A stretch of DNA of 64,000 nucleotides from JBFWVD01 sp050246915 (GTDB lineage Bacteria; Actinomycetota; Acidimicrobiia; Acidimicrobiales; Ilumatobacteraceae): positions 27,552 through 91,551 of the forward strand of contig JBFWVD010000008.1 of NCBI GenBank assembly GCA_050246915.1, read 5' to 3'. A program made the translations under genes and the position numbers. This document shows positions 42,739 to 50,390 of this stretch, one piece after another (the first letter of the stretch is position 1; every line of letters begins with the position of its first letter). The notes beneath the pieces are model-generated. The model was not told where the DNA came from. It saw only the letters and a program-made list of their open reading frames with translations, and searched no databases.

Positions 42739-43470
42739 TCACAACAGCGCGGCCTGCTCGCCCGGCGGCTCGATGGGCGGCACCTCGTCGATGAGCTCGG
42801 GGCCCTTGGTGCGAACGTTGTTCACCGAGGTGGACACCGGGTGCATGGTGAGCAACGTGTTGGGTGCGGGCACGAGCAGCTCCCCCAGCGACACCATGTC
42901 GTCGTTGCTCGTGTCGAGCCATTGGCTCCACGTTGCCGGCGACAAGATGGCCGGCATGCGATCGTGCACGGGGCGCATCGTCTCGTTCGCCGATGTGGTG
43001 ATGATGGTCGCGGAGTGCAACACCATCGGCTCACCGTTGGCGTCGAGTTGGCTCCGGTCCTTCCACGATTCCCACAGCCCGGCCACGGCCAAGGGCTCAC
43101 CGTCGACGCGATGGATGAACATGGGCTGCTTGGTCTTCACCCCAGGGATGGACTTCCATTCGTAGAACCCATCGAGCGGGATGAGGCAACGACGCTTCTT
43201 GAGAGCGGTCTTGAACGAGTTCTTCTCGGCCAGGGTCTCGGCGCGGGCGTTGATCATCTTCGAGCCGATCTTGATGTCCTTGGCCCACACCGGCACCAGT
43301 CCCCAGTGGAACACGGTGAGGCGACGCTCACCGCCGTGTTCCACCACGCCATAGATGTCGTTGGTGGGAGCCACGTTCCAACTCGGGGCCAACGCCGCTT
43401 CCGTCGGGACCGCCGAGAAGTAGGCGGCCAGTTGGTCGGGCGGGGTCGAGGAAACGAAGCGGCCACACAT
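42739..43470 (-). CDS. SRAP (YedK/HMCES) domain protein
   Basis: A 243-residue protein of the SOS-response-associated peptidase family, which crosslinks to abasic sites in single-stranded DNA. The start MCGRFVSSTPPDQLAAYF provides the essential Cys2, and the motifs SWNVAPTNDIYGVV, FHWGLVPVWAKD, INARAETLAEKNSFK, RRCLIPLDGFYEWK and the late HDRMPAIL are all present. It would repair or shield abasic sites. The Cys2 requires Met1 removal. It converges with the HIT gene. Confidence 0.95.
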   Translation of the reverse strand: MCGRFVSSTPPDQLAAYFSAVPTEAALAPSWNVAPTNDIYGVVEHGGERRLTVFHWGLVPVWAKDIKIGSKMINARAETLAEKNSFKTALKKRRCLIPLDGFYEWKSIPGVKTKQPMFIHRVDGEPLAVAGLWESWKDRSQLDANGEPMVLHSATIITTSANETMRPVHDRMPAILSPATWSQWLDTSNDDMVSLGELLVPAPNTLLTMHPVSTSVNNVRTKGPELIDEVPPIEPPGEQAALL

Positions 43471-43519
43471 GGGCAGCGACGCTATCGGCCCGACGGGTTC
43501 GGCCCGGCCTGATGATCGA

Positions 43520-44257
43520 TCAGTTGCTGACGCGCTGCTGGCTCAGATGCCAGAAGATGGACGACACCAGCTGAGCCTCTTCCTTCGATGCCAGATCGAG
43601 GTAGGCGAGCCCGTAGCGGTAGCAGGTGGGTTCATCGGGACCGGAGTCGAGGGCCGATCGCACGACCTCGGCACGGGCGGTGAGATGAATGGCAGTGCGC
43701 CGATCGGGAACACGCGCCTCGACGAGCAACACCGTTCCGATCTCGAGGACCTCATCGGTGCGGATGGCGATGCCTCCGGCCGAGATGTCGGTGATGCGCA
43801 CCGAGCGATACCCCGACGCGGTGGTCGTGCCACTGAGTCGACGGGGACCAGCGGGCGCGACCTCAGCGGCGAGCGGCGTGGCGACGCGCACGTGGCGACG
43901 CGCTTGCACTCGTTCGATGTTGACGGGCACCGTCACCCACAGCAGTTGGTTGCGTCCGTCGACGTCGAGTACCCGCGACGAGAACCGATAGGTGGCGTCG
44001 GCGGGACGGGAGAACCGGGCGCGGATGACGTCGTTGGGCTGGAAATCGTCGAGGTCGCTCACGTCCTCGCTGGGGCGGAGCGCCAGCGAGTTGCCGACAT
44101 GGAACTGATCGATGAAGGCAGGCATGGCTCGGTCGCTGCCGACCCGTCCGACCATCAACGGGAGCTGTTCGTTGAGATAGCCAGAGCGCGCTGTATGAGC
44201 TTCCACCGACGAGGGCACGGGCCGAACATACGGATGATGATCGGCAGGGACAAGCAC
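43520..44257 (-). CDS. PilZ-domain protein
   Basis: A 245-residue protein with a YcgR-like N-terminal domain (PAFIDQFHVGNSLALRPSED) and a C-terminal PilZ domain: ARRHVRVATPLA gives the RxxxR-type motif and ITDISAGGIAIRTDE gives D/NxSxxG. PilZ domains bind cyclic di-GMP. The role here, perhaps control of surface or cell-wall functions, is not set by neighbours. It lies between the SRAP and pirin genes on the same strand. Confidence 0.8.
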   Translation of the reverse strand: MLVPADHHPYVRPVPSSVEAHTARSGYLNEQLPLMVGRVGSDRAMPAFIDQFHVGNSLALRPSEDVSDLDDFQPNDVIRARFSRPADATYRFSSRVLDVDGRNQLLWVTVPVNIERVQARRHVRVATPLAAEVAPAGPRRLSGTTTASGYRSVRITDISAGGIAIRTDEVLEIGTVLLVEARVPDRRTAIHLTARAEVVRSALDSGPDEPTCYRYGLAYLDLASKEEAQLVSSIFWHLSQQRVSN

Positions 44258-44335
44258 CGTTGATCATGCTTGACGAAACGATCAGGTCCAGGTGGTCCGC
44301 CAGAGGTGGCAGCCCCCAATCGGTGTATGCGGCGT

Positions 44336-45244
44336 TCAGTTCGACGGTGCCGGAACCGGATGCGTGTGATCGCCCGGCACGAGCGGGAAGCGTTGCGCCG
44401 CCCAGTCGATCTTCGCCGTCTCGATGCGCTCACGATCCGACGACACGAAGTTCCACCAGATGTGGCGGGCACCGACGCTCTCGCCGCCGAGCATCATCAC
44501 GCGCCCCCGCCCCGACAGCACGGGCGTCGATCCGTCGGCCAGGACCACGAGATGACCGGGCTCGATGTCGTTGCCGTTCAACGCGACATGACCGTCGACC
44601 AACAGCACGGCCCGCTCCGCGTGGTCGGCGGGAACGATGATGGAACCTCCGGACAGCAACAGCTCGGCGAGGATCAACGGCGACACCACCCGGACAGGTG
44701 AGGTGAGCCCGAACCCACTGCCCGCAGCCAAACGAACGGTGACGCCGTCGCCCGAGGCGCTCTGCACGTCGACGGCATCGACGTGTTGGAAGAACGGATC
44801 GGCATCTTCGTGCGATGCCGGGAGCGCAACCCACGTCTGCAGTCCGGCGAGCACGCGACGTGCCGAGCGCTCGTCGTCGGGCGAGCGTTCGGTATGGCAC
44901 ACGCCTCGTCCGGCGCTCATCCAGTTGACGGCGCCCGGCTCGATGCGTTGGACCGCACCGGTGGAATCGCGATGCACGAGCGTGCCGGCGAACAGATAGG
45001 TGACGGTCGCCAGCCCGATGTGCGGATGGGCGTCGATGTCCACTCCCCCGCCGGGCTCCAGCACGTCGGGCCCGATGAGGTCGGCGAAGATGAACGGGCC
45101 GACCATCCGACGCTTGGCGAACGGCAGCAACCGCCGGACCTGACCGTTGCCCACCGGCCTGGTTCGCGGGGTGATGATCAACTCCACGGCTCGGTCCCCG
45201 GCCAGCCCGCCCGATGCGTGCGTCGCGTCAATTGACATTGCCAT
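44336..45244 (-). CDS. Pirin-family cupin protein
   Basis: A 302-residue bicupin. The pirin signature is clear: RRLLPFAKRRMVGPFIFADL, the metal site DIDAHPHIGLATVTYLFAG, LVHRDSTG and GVCHTERSPDDE, and the C-terminal cupin IIVPADHAERAVLLVDGHVA. Pirins are iron proteins with quercetinase or regulatory roles. It is divergent from the LmbE deacetylase at 45351, with a candidate operator between them, so the two could share regulation. Confidence 0.9.
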   Translation of the reverse strand: MAMSIDATHASGGLAGDRAVELIITPRTRPVGNGQVRRLLPFAKRRMVGPFIFADLIGPDVLEPGGGVDIDAHPHIGLATVTYLFAGTLVHRDSTGAVQRIEPGAVNWMSAGRGVCHTERSPDDERSARRVLAGLQTWVALPASHEDADPFFQHVDAVDVQSASGDGVTVRLAAGSGFGLTSPVRVVSPLILAELLLSGGSIIVPADHAERAVLLVDGHVALNGNDIEPGHLVVLADGSTPVLSGRGRVMMLGGESVGARHIWWNFVSSDRERIETAKIDWAAQRFPLVPGDHTHPVPAPSN

Positions 45245-45301
45245 CCTCCCCGGAGCGAGTCGCCGCCAACCACCCTACGGCGCCGATCCAGCGATCGACA
45301 T

Positions 45302-45330
45302 CAAATCACGACTTGATTGGTCGGGATTTG
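45302..45330 (+). promoter_or_regulatory. Candidate Rrf2-type operator, site A
   Basis: CAAATCACGAC-N7-GTCGGGATTTG is a near-perfect dyad (arms CAAATCACGAC and CAAATCCCGAC). It overlaps promoter elements for the gene at 45351: -35 TTGATT (45313-45318), a 17-bp gap, -10 TACGGT (45336-45341). The predicted start site would be within a few bases of the ATG. Related sites occur at 53761 and 57145. Confidence 0.6.
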
Positions 45331-45350
45331 ATCCCTACGGTGGGAGGGAC

Positions 45351-46115
45351 ATGGCGGTCCTGGTCTTCTTCCACGCTCACCCCGACGACGAGTCGATCTT
45401 CACCGGGGGCACGATGGCGCTGCTGGCGCGCAACGGCCATCGCGTCGTGTTGGTGGTGGCCACCTCGGGCGAGCTCGGGTCAGCCGGCGCGCACGACGAT
45501 CTGGCCCGCGTGCGACGCCGCGAGACCGAGCGCTCCGCCGCCATCTTGGGCATCGACCGCGTCGAGTTCCTCGGCTATCGGGACTCGGGGATGGCCGGCG
45601 ATCCCGGCAACGATCACGTCGACTCGTTCGTTCGCACCGACCGCGACCAGGCCGTCTGGCGGCTGGCCTCATTGCTGATCGACGAACACGCCGATGCACT
45701 CGTCACGTATGACTCGCAGGGGGTCTACGGGCACCCCGATCATCTCGTGACCCATCGGGTCGGGTTGGCCGCCGCCGAACTGGCCGGCACACCGACCATC
45801 TACGAGTGCACCGTGGACGGCGAGTACCTCCACTTCGTCGAGTCGCATCTGCTCGACGGGGCCCGTCACCCCGATCAACCAGTAGCGCTACTCGGAAGCC
45901 CCACCGTCGTGATCTCGAACTTCGTCGATGTGAGCGAAGAACTCGATCGCAAGCGGGAAGCGATCGCCGCGCATGCCAGCCAGATCGCCGAGACGTCAGC
46001 GGTGCTCACCATGGATGCGTGCTCGTTCGCCGCCGTATACGGGTACGAGTGGTTCATCCGCACGGGCCCCGAGGGCGCCATCGACGCTCTCGGCCGCAGC
46101 CTCACCGCGCTGTAG
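45351..46115 (+). CDS. PIG-L/LmbE deacetylase, MshB/Mca-like
   Basis: A 254-residue zinc amidase. The motif FFHAHPDDESIFTGGTMALL has the AHPDDE metal site, RRRETERSAAILGI, FLGYRDSGMAGDP and VTYDSQGVYGHPDHLVTH are shared with MshB and mycothiol S-conjugate amidase. So it may act in making or clearing mycothiol or a related thiol; the exact reaction is inferred. The ATG at 45351 has GGGAGGG close by. Longer starts to 45147 overlap the divergent pirin gene. The candidate operator upstream ties it to the sulfur block. Confidence 0.85.
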   Translation: MAVLVFFHAHPDDESIFTGGTMALLARNGHRVVLVVATSGELGSAGAHDDLARVRRRETERSAAILGIDRVEFLGYRDSGMAGDPGNDHVDSFVRTDRDQAVWRLASLLIDEHADALVTYDSQGVYGHPDHLVTHRVGLAAAELAGTPTIYECTVDGEYLHFVESHLLDGARHPDQPVALLGSPTVVISNFVDVSEELDRKREAIAAHASQIAETSAVLTMDACSFAAVYGYEWFIRTGPEGAIDALGRSLTAL

Positions 46116-46121
46116 CCCCGC

Positions 46122-46191
46122 CCCCACAGTGGCACCAGCGCCACAGTGGAGTCAGGTTATGGAATTCCCGCAATCTGACTCCCAAGTTCGG
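46122..46191 (-). repeat. Structured repeat element, copy 2
   Basis: Read on the minus strand it matches 31534-31603: flank CCGAACTTGG, then hairpin 1 pairing GGAGTCAG with CTGACTCC, then hairpin 2 with arms CCACTGTGGC and GCCACTGTGG (one T-T mismatch). In hairpin 1 the pair at stem position 6 is C-G here and G-C in copy 1, a compensatory change. It starts 7 bp after the LmbE stop and could end its transcript. Confidence 0.85.
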
Positions 46192-46243
46192 CGACGCCCG
46201 GCGAGTTCGAACTCGCCTGCCCCAAAGCTGAGAGGCTGAACGA

Positions 46244-46744
46244 ATGGGACTGATCGCCATCAACGCAAGCCACTCCACCGGGTCGACGACACACAACCTG
46301 GCGATGCTGGCCACAGAGGTCCACGGTTCAGGCGACGTCTACGACCTCGCTGCGCTCGACCCCGCCGCCCTCGTCGGAGTGGGCAAGGACGCCACGGTCA
46401 CCAAGCTCCTCGAGGCGATCCCCCAAGCCTCGGTACTCGTGTTCGTCACCCCGATCTATCGAGCCACCTACAGCGGCTTGTTGAAGATCGTCCTCGACCA
46501 ACTCCCCCAAGCCGCTCTTCGTGGCATCCCCGTCGTCCTCGCCGCCACCGCTGCGTCGCCGGCGCACTTCCTGGCCCTCGACACCGGAGGCCGCGCGCTC
46601 GTGGCGAGCCTCGAAGGGTGGACGGTGCCGACCGTCGTGTACGCGACGCCGGCCGATTTCGATGACGACAAGCGACCACTCGGGACGCTGCGCGACCAGA
46701 TGACGGCAGCGCTGACACAAGCGAAGTCGATCGCCGAGCGCTGA
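46244..46744 (+). CDS. NADPH-dependent FMN reductase (SsuE-like)
   Basis: A 166-residue flavodoxin-fold reductase. INASHSTGSTTHNLA is the phosphate-binding loop and VFVTPIYRATYSGLLKIVLDQL is the flavin signature shared with SsuE/MsuE. Such enzymes supply reduced FMN to two-component monooxygenases, for example alkanesulfonate monooxygenase. None is in the window, but an SsuABC-type transporter is 7.5 kb downstream, so a link to sulfonate use is plausible. It lies downstream of the LmbE gene, across the structured repeat. Confidence 0.85.
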   Translation: MGLIAINASHSTGSTTHNLAMLATEVHGSGDVYDLAALDPAALVGVGKDATVTKLLEAIPQASVLVFVTPIYRATYSGLLKIVLDQLPQAALRGIPVVLAATAASPAHFLALDTGGRALVASLEGWTVPTVVYATPADFDDDKRPLGTLRDQMTAALTQAKSIAER

Positions 46745-46747
46745 TCC

Positions 46748-48250
46748 TCAGCGCCGCAAGGCCACCAGGGCGCGATCAGCGTCGGCACCGATGTCGGCGT
46801 CGAGCGAGCCTTCGTCGATCCACTTCGCGATGTCCGCACGCGTGTCGTCGACGGCCTTGCGGGCCTGGCCGTTGCCGGGTTGCTGGCTCAGCTCGAGTGC
46901 GTACCGCAGCTCCTTGAGCAGCTGCTCTCCGCTCGATCCGAACGAGAACGGGTCAACGGCGAGCCGGTCGATGACATCGTTGACATCGGCGGAGCCCGCC
47001 ACCGTCGTCGGCGGCACGGTGGTGGTCGTGACCGCGACGGTGGTCGGCGTGGTCGCCACGGTGGTCGGCGCAGCGGTCGTGGACGTGGGCACCACCGATG
47101 CAACTGTTGTTGACAAGGCCCGGGTGGTCGGCGACGCAGACGTGGAAGGCGGGCGTGATGTCGTTGTGGCTGTTGCTCCATTGGACCCGCCGCCGGGCTG
47201 GCTCCACACGATGGCGGCGGTCACGGCAGTGACGATGGCGGCAAGGGCAACCACTGCCAAGAGCCAGTTCTTGCCGTTCCATGCCGGCTCGGGATCGGTC
47301 AACGGCACGGGCGACGCGGTCGGGCGCGTCGGGCGCGTCGGGATCGATGGAGCAGTCTCCAAGATGCGTGTCCGTTCACTCGGCCCACTGCGCCCAGACG
47401 GCGATGGCACCGGCATTCCCCCGCTCCCCCGGTTCATCAACGATGCGCGCATCTCCGCCACATCGCTGAATCGATCCGCGGGATCGAATGACACGGACCG
47501 ATCGACGACGTCGCACAGCCAGGCAGCCATGCCCGGCCGGCGGCTGGCCAGAAGCGGCATCGAGCCGGGTGCCCGCTCGGCCTCGTGACGTGACGACACC
47601 GCGGCCACGACGGTTTCGTCCGTCACGGGGATCGACCCGGTGAGCATCTCGTACAACACGATGCCGGCCGAGTACTGGTCGGATCGGGGCGTCGCCCGGG
47701 CGCCGCGCATCTGCTCGGGAGCGAGATAGCGCGGTGTACCGATGATCTGGCCGACGGCGGTCAGACCCGCCGACGCGTCGGACATGGCCTTGGCGATGCC
47801 GAAGTCGGCCAGCTTCACGCGGCCATCGTCACCGATCAGGATGTTGCCGGGCTTCACATCGCGATGGACGATGCCACTCGAGTGGGCAGCGGAGAGGGCG
47901 AGCAACACATCGCCGATGATCGAAACCGCCTCGTCCGGCTCGAGGGGACCACGATCGCGCAACAACTCGGCCAGGCTCCGACCCTCGATCAACTCCATGA
48001 CCAGATACGGCCGCGAGCCGTCATCACCGACATCGAAGATGGTGACGGCGTTGGGATGGTTGAACCGCGCCGCGATGCGCGCTTCGCGTTCGAAGCGCTC
48101 GAGGGCCCGTGGGTCGGGGAGATCGGTCCGCAGGATCTTGATGGCGACGCGCCGAGCGAGCCTCGTGTCGTTCGCCTCGAAGATCTCTGCCATACCACCG
48201 ACCCCGAGAGGTCGGCCGAGCTCGTATCGAGAGCCCAGAACCCGTGTCAC
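46748..48250 (-). CDS. Transmembrane Ser/Thr protein kinase
   Basis: A 500-residue PknB-type kinase. The catalytic domain is complete: glycine loop RPLGVGGMAEIFEAND, Lys38 in VAIKIL, HRDVKPGNILIGDDG, ADFGIAKAM with DFG, and YLAPEQMRG. A membrane helix (about 328-350) precedes a Thr-rich outer segment and a short C-terminal helical domain; no PASTA repeats are seen. It lies divergent from the cyclic-nucleotide-binding gene. Its Thr-rich tail resembles those of the pseudokinases at 27.6-30.2 kb. Confidence 0.93.
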   Translation of the reverse strand: MTRVLGSRYELGRPLGVGGMAEIFEANDTRLARRVAIKILRTDLPDPRALERFEREARIAARFNHPNAVTIFDVGDDGSRPYLVMELIEGRSLAELLRDRGPLEPDEAVSIIGDVLLALSAAHSSGIVHRDVKPGNILIGDDGRVKLADFGIAKAMSDASAGLTAVGQIIGTPRYLAPEQMRGARATPRSDQYSAGIVLYEMLTGSIPVTDETVVAAVSSRHEAERAPGSMPLLASRRPGMAAWLCDVVDRSVSFDPADRFSDVAEMRASLMNRGSGGMPVPSPSGRSGPSERTRILETAPSIPTRPTRPTASPVPLTDPEPAWNGKNWLLAVVALAAIVTAVTAAIVWSQPGGGSNGATATTTSRPPSTSASPTTRALSTTVASVVPTSTTAAPTTVATTPTTVAVTTTTVPPTTVAGSADVNDVIDRLAVDPFSFGSSGEQLLKELRYALELSQQPGNGQARKAVDDTRADIAKWIDEGSLDADIGADADRALVALRR

Positions 48251-48363
48251 GGGCGCACACTAGGACGCCGGCCCTCGTGGACGAGCGCGGGTTCGGCGCT
48301 ATCGGGAACCATGGTGAGCTGCGATACTGCCCGGGTCGACGCGTGTCCAGGAGGATTGGTGCG

Positions 48364-48813
48364 ATGGCTCTGGGGAAGAAGTCCAAGGTCGGCAGTTCCG
48401 GCGAAGGGGACACCACAGTGCTCGACAGCGTCGCGCTGTTCGCGGGACTGTCGAGTCGGGAGCGTTCCCAGATCGCTGCTCGGATGATCGAGCGCACCTT
48501 TGCCGACGGAGCCAACGCCGTACTCGAAGGCACCCACGGCATCGGGTTCTTCGTGATCACCGACGGCACTGCCGAGGCGATCGTGAATGGCGAATCGCGT
48601 CGCACGCTCGGCAAGGGCGACTACTTCGGAGAGATCGCCATGCTGGCCGGAGATGACGTCCGCTCGGCCACTGTCGTTGCGCGCGGCGAACTCCACTGCC
48701 TGGCCATGACCGAATGGGAGTTCAAGCCGTTCCTGAAGGAGTTCCCTGCGGTCGCCAAGATCATCGAGAGCACGATGGCGCAGCGCCTGGAATCTGACGG
48801 CACTCCACATTGA
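48364..48813 (+). CDS. Cyclic-nucleotide-binding domain protein
   Basis: A 149-residue single-domain protein. ATG at 48364 has AGGAGG upstream. SVALFAGLSSRERSQIAARM, then GTHGIGFFVITDGTAEAIVN, LGKGDYFGEIAMLAGDDVRS and SATVVARGELHCLAMTEWEF are the cNMP fold; the phosphate-binding cassette is FGEIAMLAGDDVRSATV, with Arg as a phosphate contact. There is no HTH, so it is not a Crp-type regulator on its own. Possible partner of the kinase divergently encoded. Confidence 0.88.
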   Translation: MALGKKSKVGSSGEGDTTVLDSVALFAGLSSRERSQIAARMIERTFADGANAVLEGTHGIGFFVITDGTAEAIVNGESRRTLGKGDYFGEIAMLAGDDVRSATVVARGELHCLAMTEWEFKPFLKEFPAVAKIIESTMAQRLESDGTPH

Positions 48814-48873
48814 GCCAACGCACCGGCGGGCTCGGCATGGTGCGATCGGCCTTGGGTGATCGGCCTTTGTGAT

Positions 48874-48893
48874 CGGAAGGTGAAATCCTTCCG
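48874..48893 (+). terminator. Hairpin downstream of the cNMP gene
   Basis: Inverted repeat cggaagg / ccttccg with a 6-base loop, 60 bp after the stop of the cyclic-nucleotide-binding gene. There is no clear U tract, so the terminator call is weak. The rest of the ~280-bp gap to the next gene holds nothing I can assign. Confidence 0.35.
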
Positions 48894-49091
48894 AGGACCG
48901 GGTGAGCGAGCCCGGAATCCGATGCGGTCGGCGTTCGGTGCTGGCATGATGCCGCCCGAGCCGGTTCACGCCGGGCGGACGCGGACCGGGCGGGATGCGG
49001 GAGAAGTACAACGGACTCCGGTGCGGATTGGGGATCAGAAGGCAACTTCGGGGTCAGGTCGGTGCGCGCCCTGCAACGCCTCGGTGAGCTC

Positions 49092-49412
49092 ATGTCCGAT
49101 CCCAACAGCGTCCCCGGACGGCGCCGTGGCGATCGCGGTGCGTCGGTGGAGTTCTATGCCCGTTGGGTCGAGGCCTACCTCGCGGCACTGCACTACGACC
49201 GCACACGTCCGCTCCAGTGGCTCGCCGCGCAATCGGCCTGCGCCGGCGTCAAGGAGAGCACGATGTCGCGCTACCTCATGACGGCCGAGGCGCTGGGGCT
49301 CATCGAGAACAGGACGCACGGACGGCCCGGCGGGACGATGACGCAGCGTTGCTGGGACGTGTTGGCGGCGGCCGAGGCGCGCCGAGCCTGGATACCCCTC
49401 ACCGGCGACTGA
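49092..49412 (+). CDS. Small HTH-like protein, function unknown
   Basis: A 106-residue basic protein (GTG 49062 would add 10 residues). The segment WLAAQSACAGVKESTMSRYL and then MTAEALGLIENRTHGRPGGT looks like a helix-turn-helix with a wing. Its C-terminal half is repeated as a decayed copy at 50131-50236. It lies convergent with a mazF toxin gene, 67 bp apart. Codon use is like its neighbours. A regulator of the accessory patch is plausible but not shown. Confidence 0.6.
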   Translation: MSDPNSVPGRRRGDRGASVEFYARWVEAYLAALHYDRTRPLQWLAAQSACAGVKESTMSRYLMTAEALGLIENRTHGRPGGTMTQRCWDVLAAAEARRAWIPLTGD

Positions 49413-49478
49413 CCCAGGAACGAGGAGAGCCGGCCTATCGGAATCGAACCGAATGGGCTTTGCGCGATCCGTGTTGGC

Positions 49479-49826
49479 TCACCGAATGTCGATGAGCAGA
49501 GCTGCGATCTCACGGATCTGAACGAGCGCCACGACGCCGACGTTGCCGAGCCGTTCCACACACCGAGCCCGAGCAATGGAACGAAGCTGCTCGACCTGCG
49601 CCCAACACGCCAACGGAAGTCCGTTCTGCTCGTCGGGAGCCAGTTCGACATGGGACGCCACGTTGCGAAAAGTCGAGGTGCACGGCACGACGAAGATCGT
49701 GGCGAGGTTCCGACGAAGCAGACCTGACGCCGACACCACCACTGCCGGCCGGACGAATCCCGCTTCGGAGCCGATCGGCGAGCCGAGATCGACCAGCACC
49801 ACGTCCCCCGCGGAGAGGTCGTTCAC
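49479..49826 (-). CDS. mazF: MazF/PemK-family toxin
   Basis: A 115-residue endoribonuclease-toxin homologue. The GTG at 49826 overlaps the antitoxin stop (GTGA). LSAGDVVLVDLGSPIGSEAG, RPAVVVSASG, IFVVPCTSTFR and PDEQNGLPLACWAQVEQLRS are the PemK/MazF hallmarks, in order, with the catalytic Arg and Thr/Ser regions present. An upstream start to 49868 lies inside the antitoxin. Its C-terminus is duplicated as a fragment at 52892. mazF toxins cut RNA at short sites. Confidence 0.9.
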   Translation of the reverse strand: MNDLSAGDVVLVDLGSPIGSEAGFVRPAVVVSASGLLRRNLATIFVVPCTSTFRNVASHVELAPDEQNGLPLACWAQVEQLRSIARARCVERLGNVGVVALVQIREIAALLIDIR

Positions 49827-50080
49827 GTCGTACCGAGTGCCCCGGTGCGGTCCAGGTCGCCCGCCCACATCTCAGCCTCCACCAGGTAGTCGGCCCACGC
49901 TGCCGGATCAGCACGCAGGGCATCCTCGGAACGGGCCAACGACTCGTAGAACTCCTCGCGGCGCAACGCCTCGAGGGCATCGCGAAGCGTGTCGGTCAAC
50001 GAGGCGTGGCGATCTTGGGAGACCCTGCGCAGGCGCTCACGCAACTCGACGGGGACACGGATCGTGGTCGAATCAGACAC
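49823..50080 (-). CDS. Antitoxin, ribbon-helix-helix type
   Basis: An 85-residue protein with a GTG start at 50080. TTIRVPVELRERLRRVSQDR and HASLTDTLRDALEAL is a ribbon-helix-helix DNA-binding domain, and the acidic C-terminus (PAAWADYLVEAEMWAGDLD) would wrap the toxin. It overlaps mazF by 4 bp. The palindromes at 50099-50132 lie directly upstream, as expected for autoregulation. Confidence 0.85.
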   Translation of the reverse strand: MSDSTTIRVPVELRERLRRVSQDRHASLTDTLRDALEALRREEFYESLARSEDALRADPAAWADYLVEAEMWAGDLDRTGALGTT

Positions 50081-50098
50081 TCGGTCAAGATAGCCCTC

Positions 50099-50116
50099 GT
50101 AGACACTATTGTCTAC
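50099..50116. promoter_or_regulatory. Toxin-antitoxin operator palindrome
   Basis: GTAGACA-CTAT-TGTCTAC, a 7-bp perfect inverted repeat, is 19 bp before the antitoxin GTG. A second palindrome CATGAC-TGTAC-GTCATG (50116-50132) abuts it. Antitoxins of the ribbon-helix-helix class usually bind such sites to repress their own promoter. A sequence like a -10 box (ACAATAG on the minus strand) lies within the first palindrome. Confidence 0.6.
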
Positions 50117-50130
50117 ATGACTGTACGTCA

Positions 50131-50236
50131 TGCCCGCGAAGCGCTCGGACTGATCGAGAACCGCACCCATGGTCGACCCGGAGGGACCATCACGCATCGT
50201 TGTTGGGACGTGGTGACCGCAGCAGAGACACGGCGC
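50131..50236 (+). pseudogene. Decayed C-terminal copy of the HTH-like gene
   Basis: The frame EALGLIENRTHGRPGGT followed by ITHRCWDVVTAAETRR matches residues of the gene at 49092-49412 at most positions (DNA identity about three-quarters by eye). The N-terminal half is missing and the start is replaced by the antitoxin operator region; no ribosome site is present. It reads into an unrelated C-terminal tail. Confidence 0.75.
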
Positions 50237-50390
50237 GGTTCGGATCGCGTCAACGCTGAGCGACGCAGTTGCACCGGCCATGGTCTTGTCAGCCACCGAG
50301 TTGTGACGATCGGCCCCGAGGCGACCGTGCAACCACCGCGTACCGTTCGAATCACCAGGGTGGGTGACCCTGAGGCTCGGAGGTCGTGCG

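Noticed and set aside
49425..49445. Second copy of the tRNA-Pro terminator hairpin
   Set aside because: gagagccggcc-tatcgga resembles the sequence at 53031, but the pairing arm is missing and the match is short.
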